A stretch of 64,000 nucleotides of DNA from Methylorubrum rhodesianum. GTDB taxonomy: Bacteria; Pseudomonadota; Alphaproteobacteria; Rhizobiales; Beijerinckiaceae. The stretch lies in NCBI RefSeq assembly GCF_014199985.1, contig NZ_JACHOS010000004.1, positions 299,970 to 363,969 on the forward strand. The letters are read 5' to 3'. The first letter of the stretch is position 1. Every line of letters starts with the position of its first letter. Positions 1 to 8,322 of the stretch are shown one piece after another. The notes beneath the pieces were generated by a model. The model saw nothing but the letters and a program-made list of their open reading frames with translations, ran no database searches and was not told the DNA's origin. Position numbers and translations under genes: made by a program.

Positions 1-840
1 CAATTCCTGGACGACGCGCAGATCGGCGCCGTTCTGGAGCAGGTGGCTGGCGAAGGCGTGGCGCAGAACGTGCGGGCTGACCCGATCCGTGCGAAGGCCG
101 GCGGCTGCGGCGGCGTGCTTGAGGTCGCGGGCGAAGGCCTGACGGGTCAGATGGCCGCTCTCGCTCTCGGCCGGAAACAGCCAGGGACCGTCGGCGGGCA
201 GCAGCGCGACATGGGCGCGCATCGCATCCCGCGCGAGATCGGTCAGCGGCACGAGGCGCTCGCGTCCGCCCTTGCCCTTGACCACGAGGTAGCGCTCGCG
301 GGTCGCGGCGGCCGAGCGCGGCAGCGCCACCAGTTCTGAGACGCGCAGGCCCGTGGCGTAGAGCAGTTCGAGCAGGCAGAGCATCCGGGAGGCGGCACGG
401 GCCTCCGACCGGTTGTCGCCCGCCGCATCGACCCGCTCGCGCGCCGTCGCGAGCAGACGGTCGACTTCCTCCACCGAAAGGATCTTCGGCAGGCCCTTGG
501 CGCGGCGCGGGGCGGCGACCGGCGCGGTCGGGTCCGTCTCGGCATAGCCTTCGGCATAGAGGAAGCGATGGAAGCCGCGAATGCAGGAGAGGCGCCGGGC
601 GGCCGAGGACGCCTTCAGCCCACGAGGCTCGAGAGAGGCGATGTAGGCGCGGACTTGGTCGGCATTCGCCTCCTCGGGATCGATCCCGCCGTTCGCGAGA
701 TATCCGAGATAATCGTCGAGATCGCGCCGGTAGGCCGCCAGGGTGTTGGCTGCCGCGCCCCGCTCGGCGGCGAGCATTTCGAGAAAGAGTTGGCCCGGAT
801 CCTCCGCCCCGCCCGAGGGCGCGGAACCGTCCGCGCTCAT
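1..840 (-). CDS. xerD: Site-specific tyrosine recombinase XerD (3' end outside window)
   Basis: This is the cytoplasmic recombinase that acts with XerC at dif to resolve chromosome dimers. The frame reads from an ATG at 840 to the left edge without a stop. The N-terminal SAM-like core-binding domain contains AANTLAAYRRDLDDY. The catalytic domain shows the first catalytic arginine in ATGLRVSEL, the lysine region GKGGRERLVPL and the HxxR box HVLRHAFASH. The final tyrosine lies outside the window. The ATG overlaps the stop of the upstream small membrane-protein gene by 4 bp, so the two are probably co-transcribed. XerC or a phage integrase would share the catalytic boxes. Spacing and the LPKILSVEEV stretch favour XerD. 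Confidence 0.9.
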   Translation of the reverse strand, partial: MSADGSAPSGGAEDPGQLFLEMLAAERGAAANTLAAYRRDLDDYLGYLANGGIDPEEANADQVRAYIASLEPRGLKASSAARRLSCIRGFHRFLYAEGYAETDPTAPVAAPRRAKGLPKILSVEEVDRLLATARERVDAAGDNRSEARAASRMLCLLELLYATGLRVSELVALPRSAAATRERYLVVKGKGGRERLVPLTDLARDAMRAHVALLPADGPWLFPAESESGHLTRQAFARDLKHAAAAAGLRTDRVSPHVLRHAFASHLLQNGADLRVVQEL

Positions 841-1115
841 CGGCCGCCCGGCTGGAGCTTCGCGGGAGGAATCGTGACGCTCATCTCCCGCGGCGTCGGC
901 TGGACGAAGGTCGCCAAGGCGAACATGCCGGCGAAGACGAGACCCGCGAGAATCGCGATCGTGGCGAGGAAACGAAACAGGGTGGGCAAGGGAACCGGCC
1001 TTTCGCCGAGGATACGCGGACGAGCGGGTCGTGTTGCGATGCGCAAACCGTGGGCTTCGATCACACGGCCCCGAGGCAAAGGCAAGGTCTCGCCGAACAC
1101 AGCCGGTCCGGTCAA
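837..1115 (-). CDS. Small single-pass membrane protein upstream of xerD
   Basis: The open frame gives up to 92 residues with one clear transmembrane helix (RFLATIAILAGLVFAGMFALATF) followed by a short conserved-looking tail, VQPTPREMSVTIPPAKL. Small proteins of this design are often found directly upstream of xerD in Hyphomicrobiales (from memory). The N-terminal 40 residues are arginine/proline-rich and look poorly constrained. A TTG at 989 would give a 50-residue protein starting just before the helix and may be the true start. The stop overlaps the xerD start by 4 bp. The function is unknown. Confidence 0.6.
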   Translation of the reverse strand: MTGPAVFGETLPLPRGRVIEAHGLRIATRPARPRILGERPVPLPTLFRFLATIAILAGLVFAGMFALATFVQPTPREMSVTIPPAKLQPGGR

Positions 1116-1156
1116 TGGATCGGCCGCGAGACCGCCGCCCGCCCCCTGCCCGGCGT

Positions 1157-1936
1157 TCAGAACCGGTTCTTCCAGGCCCGCAACGCGGTGAACACCGCCG
1201 ACGGATCGGAGCCCGGCTCCAGACCGGCCGAGCGGGCGAGAACCGGCTCGCCCACGCGCAGGAACGGGTTGGTGGCCTTCTCCTCGCCGATGGTCGAGGG
1301 AATCAGGAAGCCGCCCGTCTCGGCGAGCCGCCCGGCCTCGGCCACGCGCTCCTTCAGGTCGGCGTTGTCCGGATCGGCGGCAAGGGCGAAGCGACCATTC
1401 GAGAGCACATAATCGTGGCCGCTATAGACCGCCGTCGCGTCGGGCAGGTCGAGGAAGCGGGCGAGGGAGCGCCAGAGCGTCGCCGGCTCGGCCTCCATCA
1501 CCCGGCCACAACCGAGGGTGAACAGGGTGTCGCCCGCAAACACCACGCCGGCATCGGCGAAGTAATAGGTGACGTGGTCGGCGCAGTGGCCCGGCGTTTC
1601 CCACACCTGTCCTGAGAGGCCGCCGACCGTCACCGTGTCGCCCTCCCCGACGTAGCGGGCCGCACCCGGCACCGCCGAGCGGGCCTTCTCCGGCGCGGTG
1701 ACCCGCGCGCCGGTGCGCTCCACCACCTCCGGGATTCCCTCAATGTGGTCGGCGTGGCGGTGGGTGACGAGGATATCGGTGAGCTGCCAACCCTCCGCGT
1801 CGAGGACGGCGAGCACCGGCCCAGCCTCCGGCACGTCGATGGCGGCGCAGGCGCCGCTCGCGGGATCGCGGATCAGTACGCCGATATTGTCGCTCCGGCA
1901 CAGGAAGGTGCGGATTTCGGGGGCCGCTCTCGTCAT
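1157..1936 (-). CDS. gloB: Hydroxyacylglutathione hydrolase (glyoxalase II)
   Basis: This cytoplasmic metallo-beta-lactamase-fold enzyme hydrolyses S-D-lactoylglutathione to D-lactate and glutathione, the second step of methylglyoxal detoxification. It has 259 residues, normal for GloB. The binuclear metal motif THRHADH is at residues 58-64. Further metal ligands are in ETPGHCADHVTYY and AGDTLF, and YSGHDY and the C-terminal KATNPFLR (substrate binding) are present. The ATG at 1936 is used because the frame upstream of it has no family similarity. The gene diverges from a methyltransferase gene, an association commonly seen in alphaproteobacteria. Confidence 0.93.
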   Translation of the reverse strand: MTRAAPEIRTFLCRSDNIGVLIRDPASGACAAIDVPEAGPVLAVLDAEGWQLTDILVTHRHADHIEGIPEVVERTGARVTAPEKARSAVPGAARYVGEGDTVTVGGLSGQVWETPGHCADHVTYYFADAGVVFAGDTLFTLGCGRVMEAEPATLWRSLARFLDLPDATAVYSGHDYVLSNGRFALAADPDNADLKERVAEAGRLAETGGFLIPSTIGEEKATNPFLRVGEPVLARSAGLEPGSDPSAVFTALRAWKNRF

Positions 1937-2240
1937 CGAAGACCCTTTCGCCAGAACTGACTTCTCTCGGCCGGCGTTCTCGCCCGGACCGGTGGCACAA
2001 GCCAAGGACGAGCCGAGCGCGGGACGCGCCGGCTGCGGAACCGTTGCAGGATCGTCACGGTTCCGAAACCGGAGTACCGCCACGCTTGCGCGCGGCCCAG
2101 CGGTGGAGTTGCCGGACCGGCTTTCCGCCCCCACGCGCCGCCCCCGCTTGCCGGACGGGCCCGCGATCCCCATTGATGCCGCATCAGCCTTGCGACATCC
2201 GTCTCGTGGAGGACAACCGGCCGTGCCGGCACCCCATCCG
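1937..2240. other. Intergenic region between gloB and a methyltransferase gene
   Basis: About 300 bp separate the divergent gloB and methyltransferase starts, so both promoters should lie here. I see no convincing -35/-10 pair, hairpin or small gene. The open frames crossing it are unrelated extensions of the flanking genes. Confidence 0.4.
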
Positions 2241-2975
2241 ATGCGCCTCGACGTCACGGACCTGCGCGCCTTCTACGCCTCTCCGCTCGGCGTCGTCACC
2301 CACCGCGTCGTCGGCCGAGCCATTCACGGCTTCCTCGGCTCGGTCTCGGGTCTGCGCGTGCTCGGCCTCGGCTACGTCACGCCCTATCTCGGCCCCGTCC
2401 ACGTCATCGCCGAGCGCACGCTGGCCTTCATGCCGGCGACGCAGGGGGTGGTGAACTGGCCCTCCAGCGGCCGTTCGGTGACCGCACTGGCCGATCTCAC
2501 CATGCTGCCCCTGCCCGAGGCGGCGGTCGATCGCGTCATCCTCGTTCACGCGCTGGAAGCGGTCGAGAGCCCGAGCGAACTCTTGGCCGACGTCTGGCGC
2601 GTGCTGACACCGGGTGGGCGCCTGATCCTCGTCGTACCCAACCGCACCGGCGTCTGGGCGCGGCGCGACGCGACACCCTTCGGGCACGGCCAGCCCTACA
2701 GCCGCTCGCAGCTCTCGCGGCTGATGCGCGACACGCTGTTCTCGCCGGAGGGCTGGGCCGAGACCCTGTACATGCCGCCGATTCGCAGCCGCTTCTGGTT
2801 GCGCACCGCCGCGGCTTGGGAGCGGTTCGGCACTGGTCTCGCCATGCCCTTCGCCGGCCTCCACGTGGTCGACGCGACCAAGCAGCTCTACCGGCCGATC
2901 GCGGTGCGGCAGGTCCGTCGCCTGGAGAGCCGCGTGCCGGCGCGGGTGCTGGTGCCGGCGGGACAGCCGGGCTAA
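2241..2975 (+). CDS. Class I SAM-dependent methyltransferase
   Basis: The protein has 244 residues and a Methyltransf_11-type Rossmann core. The SAM-binding region is degenerate around LRVLGLGYVTPYLG, which stands in for the usual ExGxGxG. The acidic end of strand 2 is HVIAERT, and the strand-4/post-motif region is VILVHALEAVESPSELLADVWRVLTPGGRLILVVPN. The substrate is unknown. A methyltransferase of this subgroup often sits divergently beside gloB in alphaproteobacteria. The ATG at 2241 precedes the first conserved residues. Confidence 0.78.
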   Translation: MRLDVTDLRAFYASPLGVVTHRVVGRAIHGFLGSVSGLRVLGLGYVTPYLGPVHVIAERTLAFMPATQGVVNWPSSGRSVTALADLTMLPLPEAAVDRVILVHALEAVESPSELLADVWRVLTPGGRLILVVPNRTGVWARRDATPFGHGQPYSRSQLSRLMRDTLFSPEGWAETLYMPPIRSRFWLRTAAAWERFGTGLAMPFAGLHVVDATKQLYRPIAVRQVRRLESRVPARVLVPAGQPG

Positions 2976-3014
2976 AGCCCCCGACCCTCTCACGCTTTGC
3001 CGAGCCGGGCCCGC

Positions 3015-3704
3015 ATGCTGGCATCCATCGGATTCGAGACCGTGCTGACGAGCTTCCTGCTCGCGCTGTCCGGACTGTTCTCCATCGTGAATCCGGTCGG
3101 CTCGGCGCTGATGTTCGCGCAGATCACTGCGGAACGCTCGCAGGCGGAGCGGGCGGAGCTGTCGCGCCGGATCGGCTTCTACGCCGCCCTGGTGATGCTC
3201 GCCGCCCTCTGGGCCGGTGCTCCGATCCTCAACTTCTTCGGCGTGTCGCTCGCAGCGCTCCGCATCGCCGGCGGCCTGTTCGTGGCGGCCTTCGCCTGGA
3301 CCCTGCTCAACGCCCCTGAAACGCGGGAGGCGCGCAAACATGCCGAGGCGGAACCGGAGGCCGGCGAGAACCTCGCCGAAGTCGCCTTCTTTCCGCTCAC
3401 CCTCCCCTTCACCACCGGACCCGGCACCATCGCGGTCGCCATCGCGCTCGGCGCCAACCGCCCCTCCGAACCGGGCGACCTCGCCGGCTTCTTCATCGGC
3501 GCCTCCCTGGCCGCCATGGCCATTGCCGGTATGATCCGCCTCGCTTACGGATCGGCGGACCGGGTCGTGACCCTGATCGGGCCGGTGCGGGCGCGGGTGC
3601 TCGGACGGCTCTCGGCGTTCCTGCTGCTGTGTGTCGGCACGCAGATCACCGTCAACGGCGTGTCGGACGTCCTGGGGCCGCTGATCGCGTCGCAACGGGT
3701 CTAG
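3015..3704 (+). CDS. MarC-family integral membrane protein
   Basis: This inner-membrane protein of 229 residues is close to the family norm. MarC proteins were once linked to multiple antibiotic resistance but have no established transport substrate. The family signatures SIVNPVGSALMF near the N-terminus and FPLTLPFTTGPGTIAVAIALG in the middle are present, with about six hydrophobic helices. The ATG at 3015 was chosen. A TTG at 2997 would add six residues without any better ribosome-binding site. It starts 39 bp after the methyltransferase stop and is probably co-transcribed. Confidence 0.85.
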   Translation: MLASIGFETVLTSFLLALSGLFSIVNPVGSALMFAQITAERSQAERAELSRRIGFYAALVMLAALWAGAPILNFFGVSLAALRIAGGLFVAAFAWTLLNAPETREARKHAEAEPEAGENLAEVAFFPLTLPFTTGPGTIAVAIALGANRPSEPGDLAGFFIGASLAAMAIAGMIRLAYGSADRVVTLIGPVRARVLGRLSAFLLLCVGTQITVNGVSDVLGPLIASQRV

Positions 3705-3785
3705 AGGGACGGTTGAGGGTGGCCTTCCGGGCGACAAGCGGCCCGGTGAGGGCCGGACATCCATCGAAGCGGAAAGTCGACCATC

Positions 3786-4589
3786 ATGAAGCTCGTCGTT
3801 GTCGGCGCCGAGGGGCGCATGGGGCGGATGCTGATCCGGGCGGTGGCCGAGGCCCAGGGCTGCACCCTGCACGGCGCGGTCGAGCGTCCGGGATCACCCG
3901 CCCTGGGCCAGGACGCCGGACGCTTGGCCGGAATCGGTGATCTCGGCGTCACGGTCAGTGACGATCCGCTGTCCCTGTTCGTCGCCGCCGACGGGGTCCT
4001 GGACTTCACCGCGCCCGCGGCGACGGTCGCCTTCGCCGAACTCGCGGCGCAGGCCCGGATCGTCCACATCGTCGGCACCACGGGGCTGTCGCAGGACGAC
4101 CTGAAGCGGCTGGAGGCAGCCAGCTACCATGCCCGCATCGTGCGCTCGGGCAACATGTCGCTCGGCGTCAACCTGCTCGCAGGCCTCGTGCGCAAGGTCG
4201 CCGCGACTCTGGGCGAAGAGTTCGACATTGAGGTGCTGGAGATGCACCACCGCATGAAGGTCGATGCGCCCTCGGGAACGGCCCTGCTCCTCGGCGAGGC
4301 GGCGGCGGAGGGCCGGCGCGTGACTCTCGCCGAGACCCGCGTCTCGACCCGCGATGGCCATACCGGCGCGCGGCGGCCCGGCGATATCGGCTTCGCGACT
4401 CTGCGCGGCGGCTCGGTGGTCGGCGATCACAGCGTGATCTTCGCCGGTCCCTCCGAGCGGATCACCCTCTCCCACCACGCCGAGGACCGGGCAATCTTCG
4501 CCCGCGGCGCCGTGCGGGCCGCGCAGTGGGCCTTCGACAAGGCCCCGGGCCTCTACGGCATGGACGACGTTCTGGGGCTGAGGGATTAG
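3786..4589 (+). CDS. dapB: 4-hydroxy-tetrahydrodipicolinate reductase
   Basis: DapB catalyses the NAD(P)H-dependent reduction of 4-hydroxy-tetrahydrodipicolinate in the lysine/diaminopimelate pathway, in the cytoplasm. It has 267 residues. The Rossmann motif [12 protein letters not shown] is at the N-terminus. The segment [19 protein letters not shown] carries the catalytic histidine-histidine-lysine region and the PSGTA substrate loop. [10 protein letters not shown] is the cofactor-domain motif. It follows marC after 81 bp and may belong to the same transcript. Confidence 0.96.
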   Translation: MKLVVVGAEGRMGRMLIRAVAEAQGCTLHGAVERPGSPALGQDAGRLAGIGDLGVTVSDDPLSLFVAADGVLDFTAPAATVAFAELAAQARIVHIVGTTGLSQDDLKRLEAASYHARIVRSGNMSLGVNLLAGLVRKVAATLGEEFDIEVLEMHHRMKVDAPSGTALLLGEAAAEGRRVTLAETRVSTRDGHTGARRPGDIGFATLRGGSVVGDHSVIFAGPSERITLSHHAEDRAIFARGAVRAAQWAFDKAPGLYGMDDVLGLRD

Positions 4590-4732
4590 ACCTTCGTCGG
4601 AATAACGATTCCGGCGGAACGTCAGGCTTGGGCTTGGGAGGTGTCGCCGCCTCTGGTAGAGGCCCGGCCCATGCTGGCGAGGTCCCGTGACGTGGCGGCC
4701 TCGCCTTGACCTTCTCCGGAGAGACCCGTCCC

Positions 4733-5371
4733 ATGGAGCGCCTGCTCGTCCTCGCTCGGCACGGCCAGAGCGAGTGGAACCTGAAGAAGCTGTTCACCGG
4801 CTGGCGCGACCCGGAGTTGACGGAGCTCGGCGTTGCCGAGGCACGCCGGGCCGGACGCTGGCTCAAGGCCCAGGGCACGCAGTTCGACGTGGCCTTCACC
4901 TCGAACCTGAGGCGCGCCCAGAACACCTGCGCGCTGATCCTCGAGGAGATGGGCCAGGGCGGCCTTGAGACGATCCGCAACGAGGCGCTCAACGAGCGCG
5001 ATTACGGCGATCTCTCCGGCCTCAACAAGGACGATGCCCGCGAGCGCTGGGGCGATGCCCAGGTCCACGAGTGGCGCCGCTCCTACGACGTGCCTCCGCC
5101 CGGCGGCGAGAGCCTGAAGGACACCGCCGCGCGGGTGCTGCCCTACTACATCCAGACGATCCTGCCGCGTGTCATGTCGGGCGAGCGGGTGCTGGTGGCG
5201 GCTCACGGCAACTCGCTGCGGGCGCTGGTGATGGTGCTCGACGGCATGACCACCAAGACCATCGCCAGCCTGGAGATCGCCACGGGCATCCCGCTGGTCT
5301 ACCGGCTCAAGGCGGACACCACGGTCGAGTCGAAGCTGATCCTCGACAAGGACATCGATCAGGACGACTGA
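4733..5371 (+). CDS. gpmA: 2,3-bisphosphoglycerate-dependent phosphoglycerate mutase
   Basis: This cytoplasmic glycolytic/gluconeogenic enzyme interconverts 2- and 3-phosphoglycerate through a phosphohistidine. It has 212 residues. The phosphohistidine motif [10 protein letters not shown] is at residues 5-14. [26 protein letters not shown] and the second histidine in [12 protein letters not shown] follow. The ATG at 4733 places the RHG motif at the usual distance from the N-terminus and has GGAGA about 10 bp upstream. It ends 10 bp before the convergent bchI stop. Confidence 0.95.
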   Translation: MERLLVLARHGQSEWNLKKLFTGWRDPELTELGVAEARRAGRWLKAQGTQFDVAFTSNLRRAQNTCALILEEMGQGGLETIRNEALNERDYGDLSGLNKDDARERWGDAQVHEWRRSYDVPPPGGESLKDTAARVLPYYIQTILPRVMSGERVLVAAHGNSLRALVMVLDGMTTKTIASLEIATGIPLVYRLKADTTVESKLILDKDIDQDD

Positions 5372-5381
5372 GGCGCTCGGC

Positions 5382-6419
5382 TCAGCCCGGTCCCAACACC
5401 TCTTCCACGGCCCGCGCCACGCGCGCCGTGGAGCCGGACTCGTCGAGCGGGTTGCGGCGCAGGCGGTGGCGCAGCGCGCTCGGCGCGACCTGCCGCAGAT
5501 GGGCGAGCGTGACAGTGTCCGCGCCCTCAAGGGCCGCGAGCGCACGGGCCGTGCGCATCAGCGTGAGTTCGCCGCGCAGGCCGTCGGTGCCGAGGGCGAC
5601 GCAGAGCCGGGCCGCATTCTCCAGAACCGCGTCGGGCACGCTCACGTCGCCGAGTCGCTCGCGGGCCGACAGAATCGTCTTTTGCAGCGCCTTCTCCACC
5701 TTTCCTTGCGCGGCGCAGAACGCCTCACCGTCGCGCTCGTAGGCGTCGCGCCGCCGCACGACCTCGATCCGGGTCGCGATCTCGGTGGGCGTCGTCACCT
5801 CGCAGGCGAGGCCGAACCGGTCGAGGAGCTGCGGGCGCAACTCCCCCTCCTCCGGATTGCCGCTGCCGACGAGAACGAAGCGCGCCGGGTGGCGCAGCGA
5901 CAAGCCCTCGCGCTCCACCGTGTTGACGCCGGAGGCGGCCACGTCGAGCAGGAGGTCGACGAGATGGTCCTCCAGAAGGTTCGCCTCGTCGATGTAGAGG
6001 AAGCCGCGATTGGCGCGCGCCAGCAGGCCCGGCTCGAAGGCCTTCTCGCCCCGCATCAGGGCCCGCTCCAGGTCGAGGGCGCCGACGACGCGGTCCTCGG
6101 TGGCACCGAGGGGCAGATCGACCACCGGAACCGGGATCAGGTGGGTCTTGACCTTGTTTCCATCCCTGCCTGGCCCCCTCTGCCCGGCACAGTGCGGACA
6201 GGCTTCGGGCGGGCTTTCGGGCGAGCAGGAATAAGGGCAGCCCGCCACCGCCCGGATCTTCGGCAGCAGCGCCGCCAGAGCCCGCACGGCGGTAGACTTG
6301 CCGGTGCCTCGGTCCCCGAAGATCAGGACGCCGCCGATGGAGGGATCGACCGCCGCGATCAGCAGCGCCCGCTTCATCTCCTCCTGGGCAACGATGGCGG
6401 TAAAGGGAAAGGGAGGCAC
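5382..6419 (-). CDS. bchI: Magnesium chelatase ATPase subunit I
   Basis: BchI is the AAA+ motor of magnesium chelatase (BchI-BchD-BchH), which inserts Mg2+ into protoporphyrin IX, the first committed step of bacteriochlorophyll synthesis. It has 345 residues. The Walker A motif GDRGTGKST is at residues 35-43. [17 protein letters not shown], Walker [12 protein letters not shown] and [22 protein letters not shown] follow. Four cysteines (C61, C65, C74, C77; CPYSC then CPHC) lie in the insertion after helix 1 and could form a metal knuckle. The start is GTG at 6419. No bchD, bchH or other photosynthesis gene is in the window, so the gene stands alone. Confidence 0.93.
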   Translation of the reverse strand: MPPFPFTAIVAQEEMKRALLIAAVDPSIGGVLIFGDRGTGKSTAVRALAALLPKIRAVAGCPYSCSPESPPEACPHCAGQRGPGRDGNKVKTHLIPVPVVDLPLGATEDRVVGALDLERALMRGEKAFEPGLLARANRGFLYIDEANLLEDHLVDLLLDVAASGVNTVEREGLSLRHPARFVLVGSGNPEEGELRPQLLDRFGLACEVTTPTEIATRIEVVRRRDAYERDGEAFCAAQGKVEKALQKTILSARERLGDVSVPDAVLENAARLCVALGTDGLRGELTLMRTARALAALEGADTVTLAHLRQVAPSALRHRLRRNPLDESGSTARVARAVEEVLGPG

Positions 6420-6611
6420 GCTCGATCAGCTTCCGGACCGGAGAGGCCCGGGACGAGGCTCACGGGCGGATGCGGCGATCATGCACGAATTGCCCGGCGC
6501 GAACAGCCGCGCTCGCCTTATTAGGCCGCTCGCACAACGTCCGATCGTCGGCGTCGCGCAGAAGATCGTGCCGGCCGATACGGTGAGCGCGTCGGGCGAC
6601 AGCGGCTCGCT

Positions 6612-6941
6612 TTACAGGCCGCGGCAGCGGCTGCGCACGAGGCCCGCGAATTCCTTCTCCGAACTCTGGACCTGGGACAGGCGCTCGGTCCGCTCGGGAC
6701 CGGACAGGCAGCGGCCGTAGACACCCGCGATCCGGCGCATGGTCTCGACGTGACGGCGCCAGACGCGGCAGAGGCTCGCCTCGTCATCGCCGCCGCCCTC
6801 GAGCTGCTCGATCGCCTGCCGCTGCATTGAGCCGGCCACCAGCACGTCGCGGGCACAGGCCGCATCGCTCTGGGCGTGCAGGCTGCCGGGAGCCAGGAGC
6901 ACCGCCAGAACCAGGGCGGTACGCGAAGGGAATGCGAGCAT
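6612..6941 (-). CDS. Small secreted protein, unknown function
   Basis: The 109-residue protein has a clear Sec signal peptide (SRTALVLAVLLAPGSLHAQS, cleavage probably after HAQ). The mature domain is about 85 residues, mostly helical, with four cysteines (C29, C58, C78, C105 by approximate count), so two disulphides in the periplasm are plausible. No family recognised. It starts 2 bp after the ptsN stop on the same strand, so it probably rides on the ptsN transcript. Confidence 0.65.
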   Translation of the reverse strand: MLAFPSRTALVLAVLLAPGSLHAQSDAACARDVLVAGSMQRQAIEQLEGGGDDEASLCRVWRRHVETMRRIAGVYGRCLSGPERTERLSQVQSSEKEFAGLVRSRCRGL

Positions 6942-6943
6942 GG

Positions 6944-7411
6944 TCAGGCGGCCTGAGTCGTCGGGCCGTTGGCCAGCAGAGCGTAGAGCGCGGTCGCATC
7001 GCGGGCGCTGCGGATCCGTTCCAGCATGCCGGGCTCGCGCAGGAGCCGGGCGACCTGGGCCAGGGCCTTGAGGTGGTCGGCACCGGCCGTCTCCGGAGCG
7101 AGCAGCAGGAAGGCGACATCGACCGGCTGGCCGTCGAGGGCATCGAAATCCACGGGCTTTTCCAGCCGGGCGACGAGGCCGAACAGGCGGTCGAGCTGCG
7201 CCAGTTTGCCGTGGGGAATGGCGACGCCGTCGCCGATACCGGTGGAGCCGAGGCGCTCGCGCTGAAGCAGGGTCTCGAAGATGTCCCGGTCGGACAGGCC
7301 CGGCAGGCGGCGGGCGGCGTGGACGGCCAGTTCCTGGAGCACGTGCTTCTTATCCCGCACGCGCAAGGCAGAGACGACCGAGTCCGGGTTCAGGAATTCG
7401 AGCATCGGCAT
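6944..7411 (-). CDS. ptsN: PTS IIA-like nitrogen-regulatory protein
   Basis: PtsN (EIIA-Ntr) is the terminal phospho-acceptor of the nitrogen phosphotransferase system. It regulates potassium and nitrogen-related processes in the cytoplasm. It has 155 residues. The phosphorylated histidine is H67 in GVAIPHGK, and the fold-defining segments GSTGIGDG and VDVAFLLLAPE are present. The start may be the ATG at 7411 or the second ATG two codons later. The gene lies downstream of rpoN and hpf on the same strand, the classical rpoN-hpf-ptsN order. Confidence 0.93.
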   Translation of the reverse strand: MPMLEFLNPDSVVSALRVRDKKHVLQELAVHAARRLPGLSDRDIFETLLQRERLGSTGIGDGVAIPHGKLAQLDRLFGLVARLEKPVDFDALDGQPVDVAFLLLAPETAGADHLKALAQVARLLREPGMLERIRSARDATALYALLANGPTTQAA

Positions 7412-7606
7412 GAAAACTAAACGCCTCGTCGGCGGGATCCATCCGGCGGTCCCGCGTTCCCATGCACGCTCCCGGGGCGGGTGGCTCCGGCAAACAGCAG
7501 CTCACGCGCCTCGCTGGCGTCCCTCGTCCGGCGGCGGGAGGGCTGCCGGAGCTTAGTGAGGGACGCTCGCGACCCCGCCCGAGGTGATCCGAAACGGGGC
7601 CGTGCC

Positions 7607-8209
7607 TCAACCCCGGTCGGCGGGAGGATCGACCCACCCGATCGCGCCGTCACTGCGCCGATATACGACGTTGATGCGCCCGGTGCCAGCGTGAACGAAG
7701 ACGACGACCGGAGCCCCGGTCATGTCGAGGGCGGTGACCGCCTCGCTGACCGACTGGCGCTTCAACGTGCGGGTGCTCTCGGCCACGACCGGAGGATGGT
7801 CGCCCTCCTCCGCCTCCAACGGCTCGTCGTCGACCTCATCGTCCGGCGCGGCGAAGACGGCGTAGGCCGCCTCGATATCCGCCCCGTTGTGACTCGGTGC
7901 GCTGTGCGTCTTCAGCTTGTGCTTGTAGCGACGCAGGCGCTTCTCGAGCTTGTCGGCGGTCTGCTCGAAACTCGCATGCACGTCGTGCGCGGCGCCCGAA
8001 GCTTCGAGTGTCAGGCCGGTGACGAGATGCAGCACGCAGTCGGTGCGGTAGGCGGTGCCGTCGCGCCGCAGCGTCACATGCCCGGTGCAGGTGCCGCTCA
8101 TATGCGGATCGAGGTACTTCGAGAGCGTCGCCGCCATGCGGTCTTCGACCCGGCCCCGCAGAGCCGTACCGAGATCGAGGCCATGCCCCGTCACCCGCAA
8201 ACCTGCCAT
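7607..8209 (-). CDS. hpf: Long-form ribosome hibernation promoting factor
   Basis: This protein dimerises 70S ribosomes in stationary phase. It has 200 residues. The N-terminal S30AE domain (about 1-105) binds the decoding centre. An acidic linker (DDEVDDEPLEAEEGD) leads to the C-terminal dimerisation domain with the signature KRQSVSEAVTALDMTGAPVVVFVHAGTGRINVVYRR. Long HPF works without RMF. It sits between rpoN and ptsN on the same strand. Confidence 0.92.
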   Translation of the reverse strand: MAGLRVTGHGLDLGTALRGRVEDRMAATLSKYLDPHMSGTCTGHVTLRRDGTAYRTDCVLHLVTGLTLEASGAAHDVHASFEQTADKLEKRLRRYKHKLKTHSAPSHNGADIEAAYAVFAAPDDEVDDEPLEAEEGDHPPVVAESTRTLKRQSVSEAVTALDMTGAPVVVFVHAGTGRINVVYRRSDGAIGWVDPPADRG

Positions 8210-8322
8210 CGACGTCTCCGCTTTTCCTCCCGAGGGCTTCGAGAGTTAGAAAGGGGGACGGGTCAAGTCAACGCGAAGGCGAGCCGGCACAAGGCTTTCG
8301 CGTAGCCTCTCCGCGCCCGGTG

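Noticed and set aside
2184..3872. 562-codon minus-strand frame opposite the methyltransferase, marC and dapB start
   Set aside because: Arg/Gly/His-rich composition, no motif, and the plus-strand genes are clear.
4595..4616. Inverted repeat after dapB as terminator
   Set aside because: The stem is only about 6-8 bp with mismatch and no T-tract follows.
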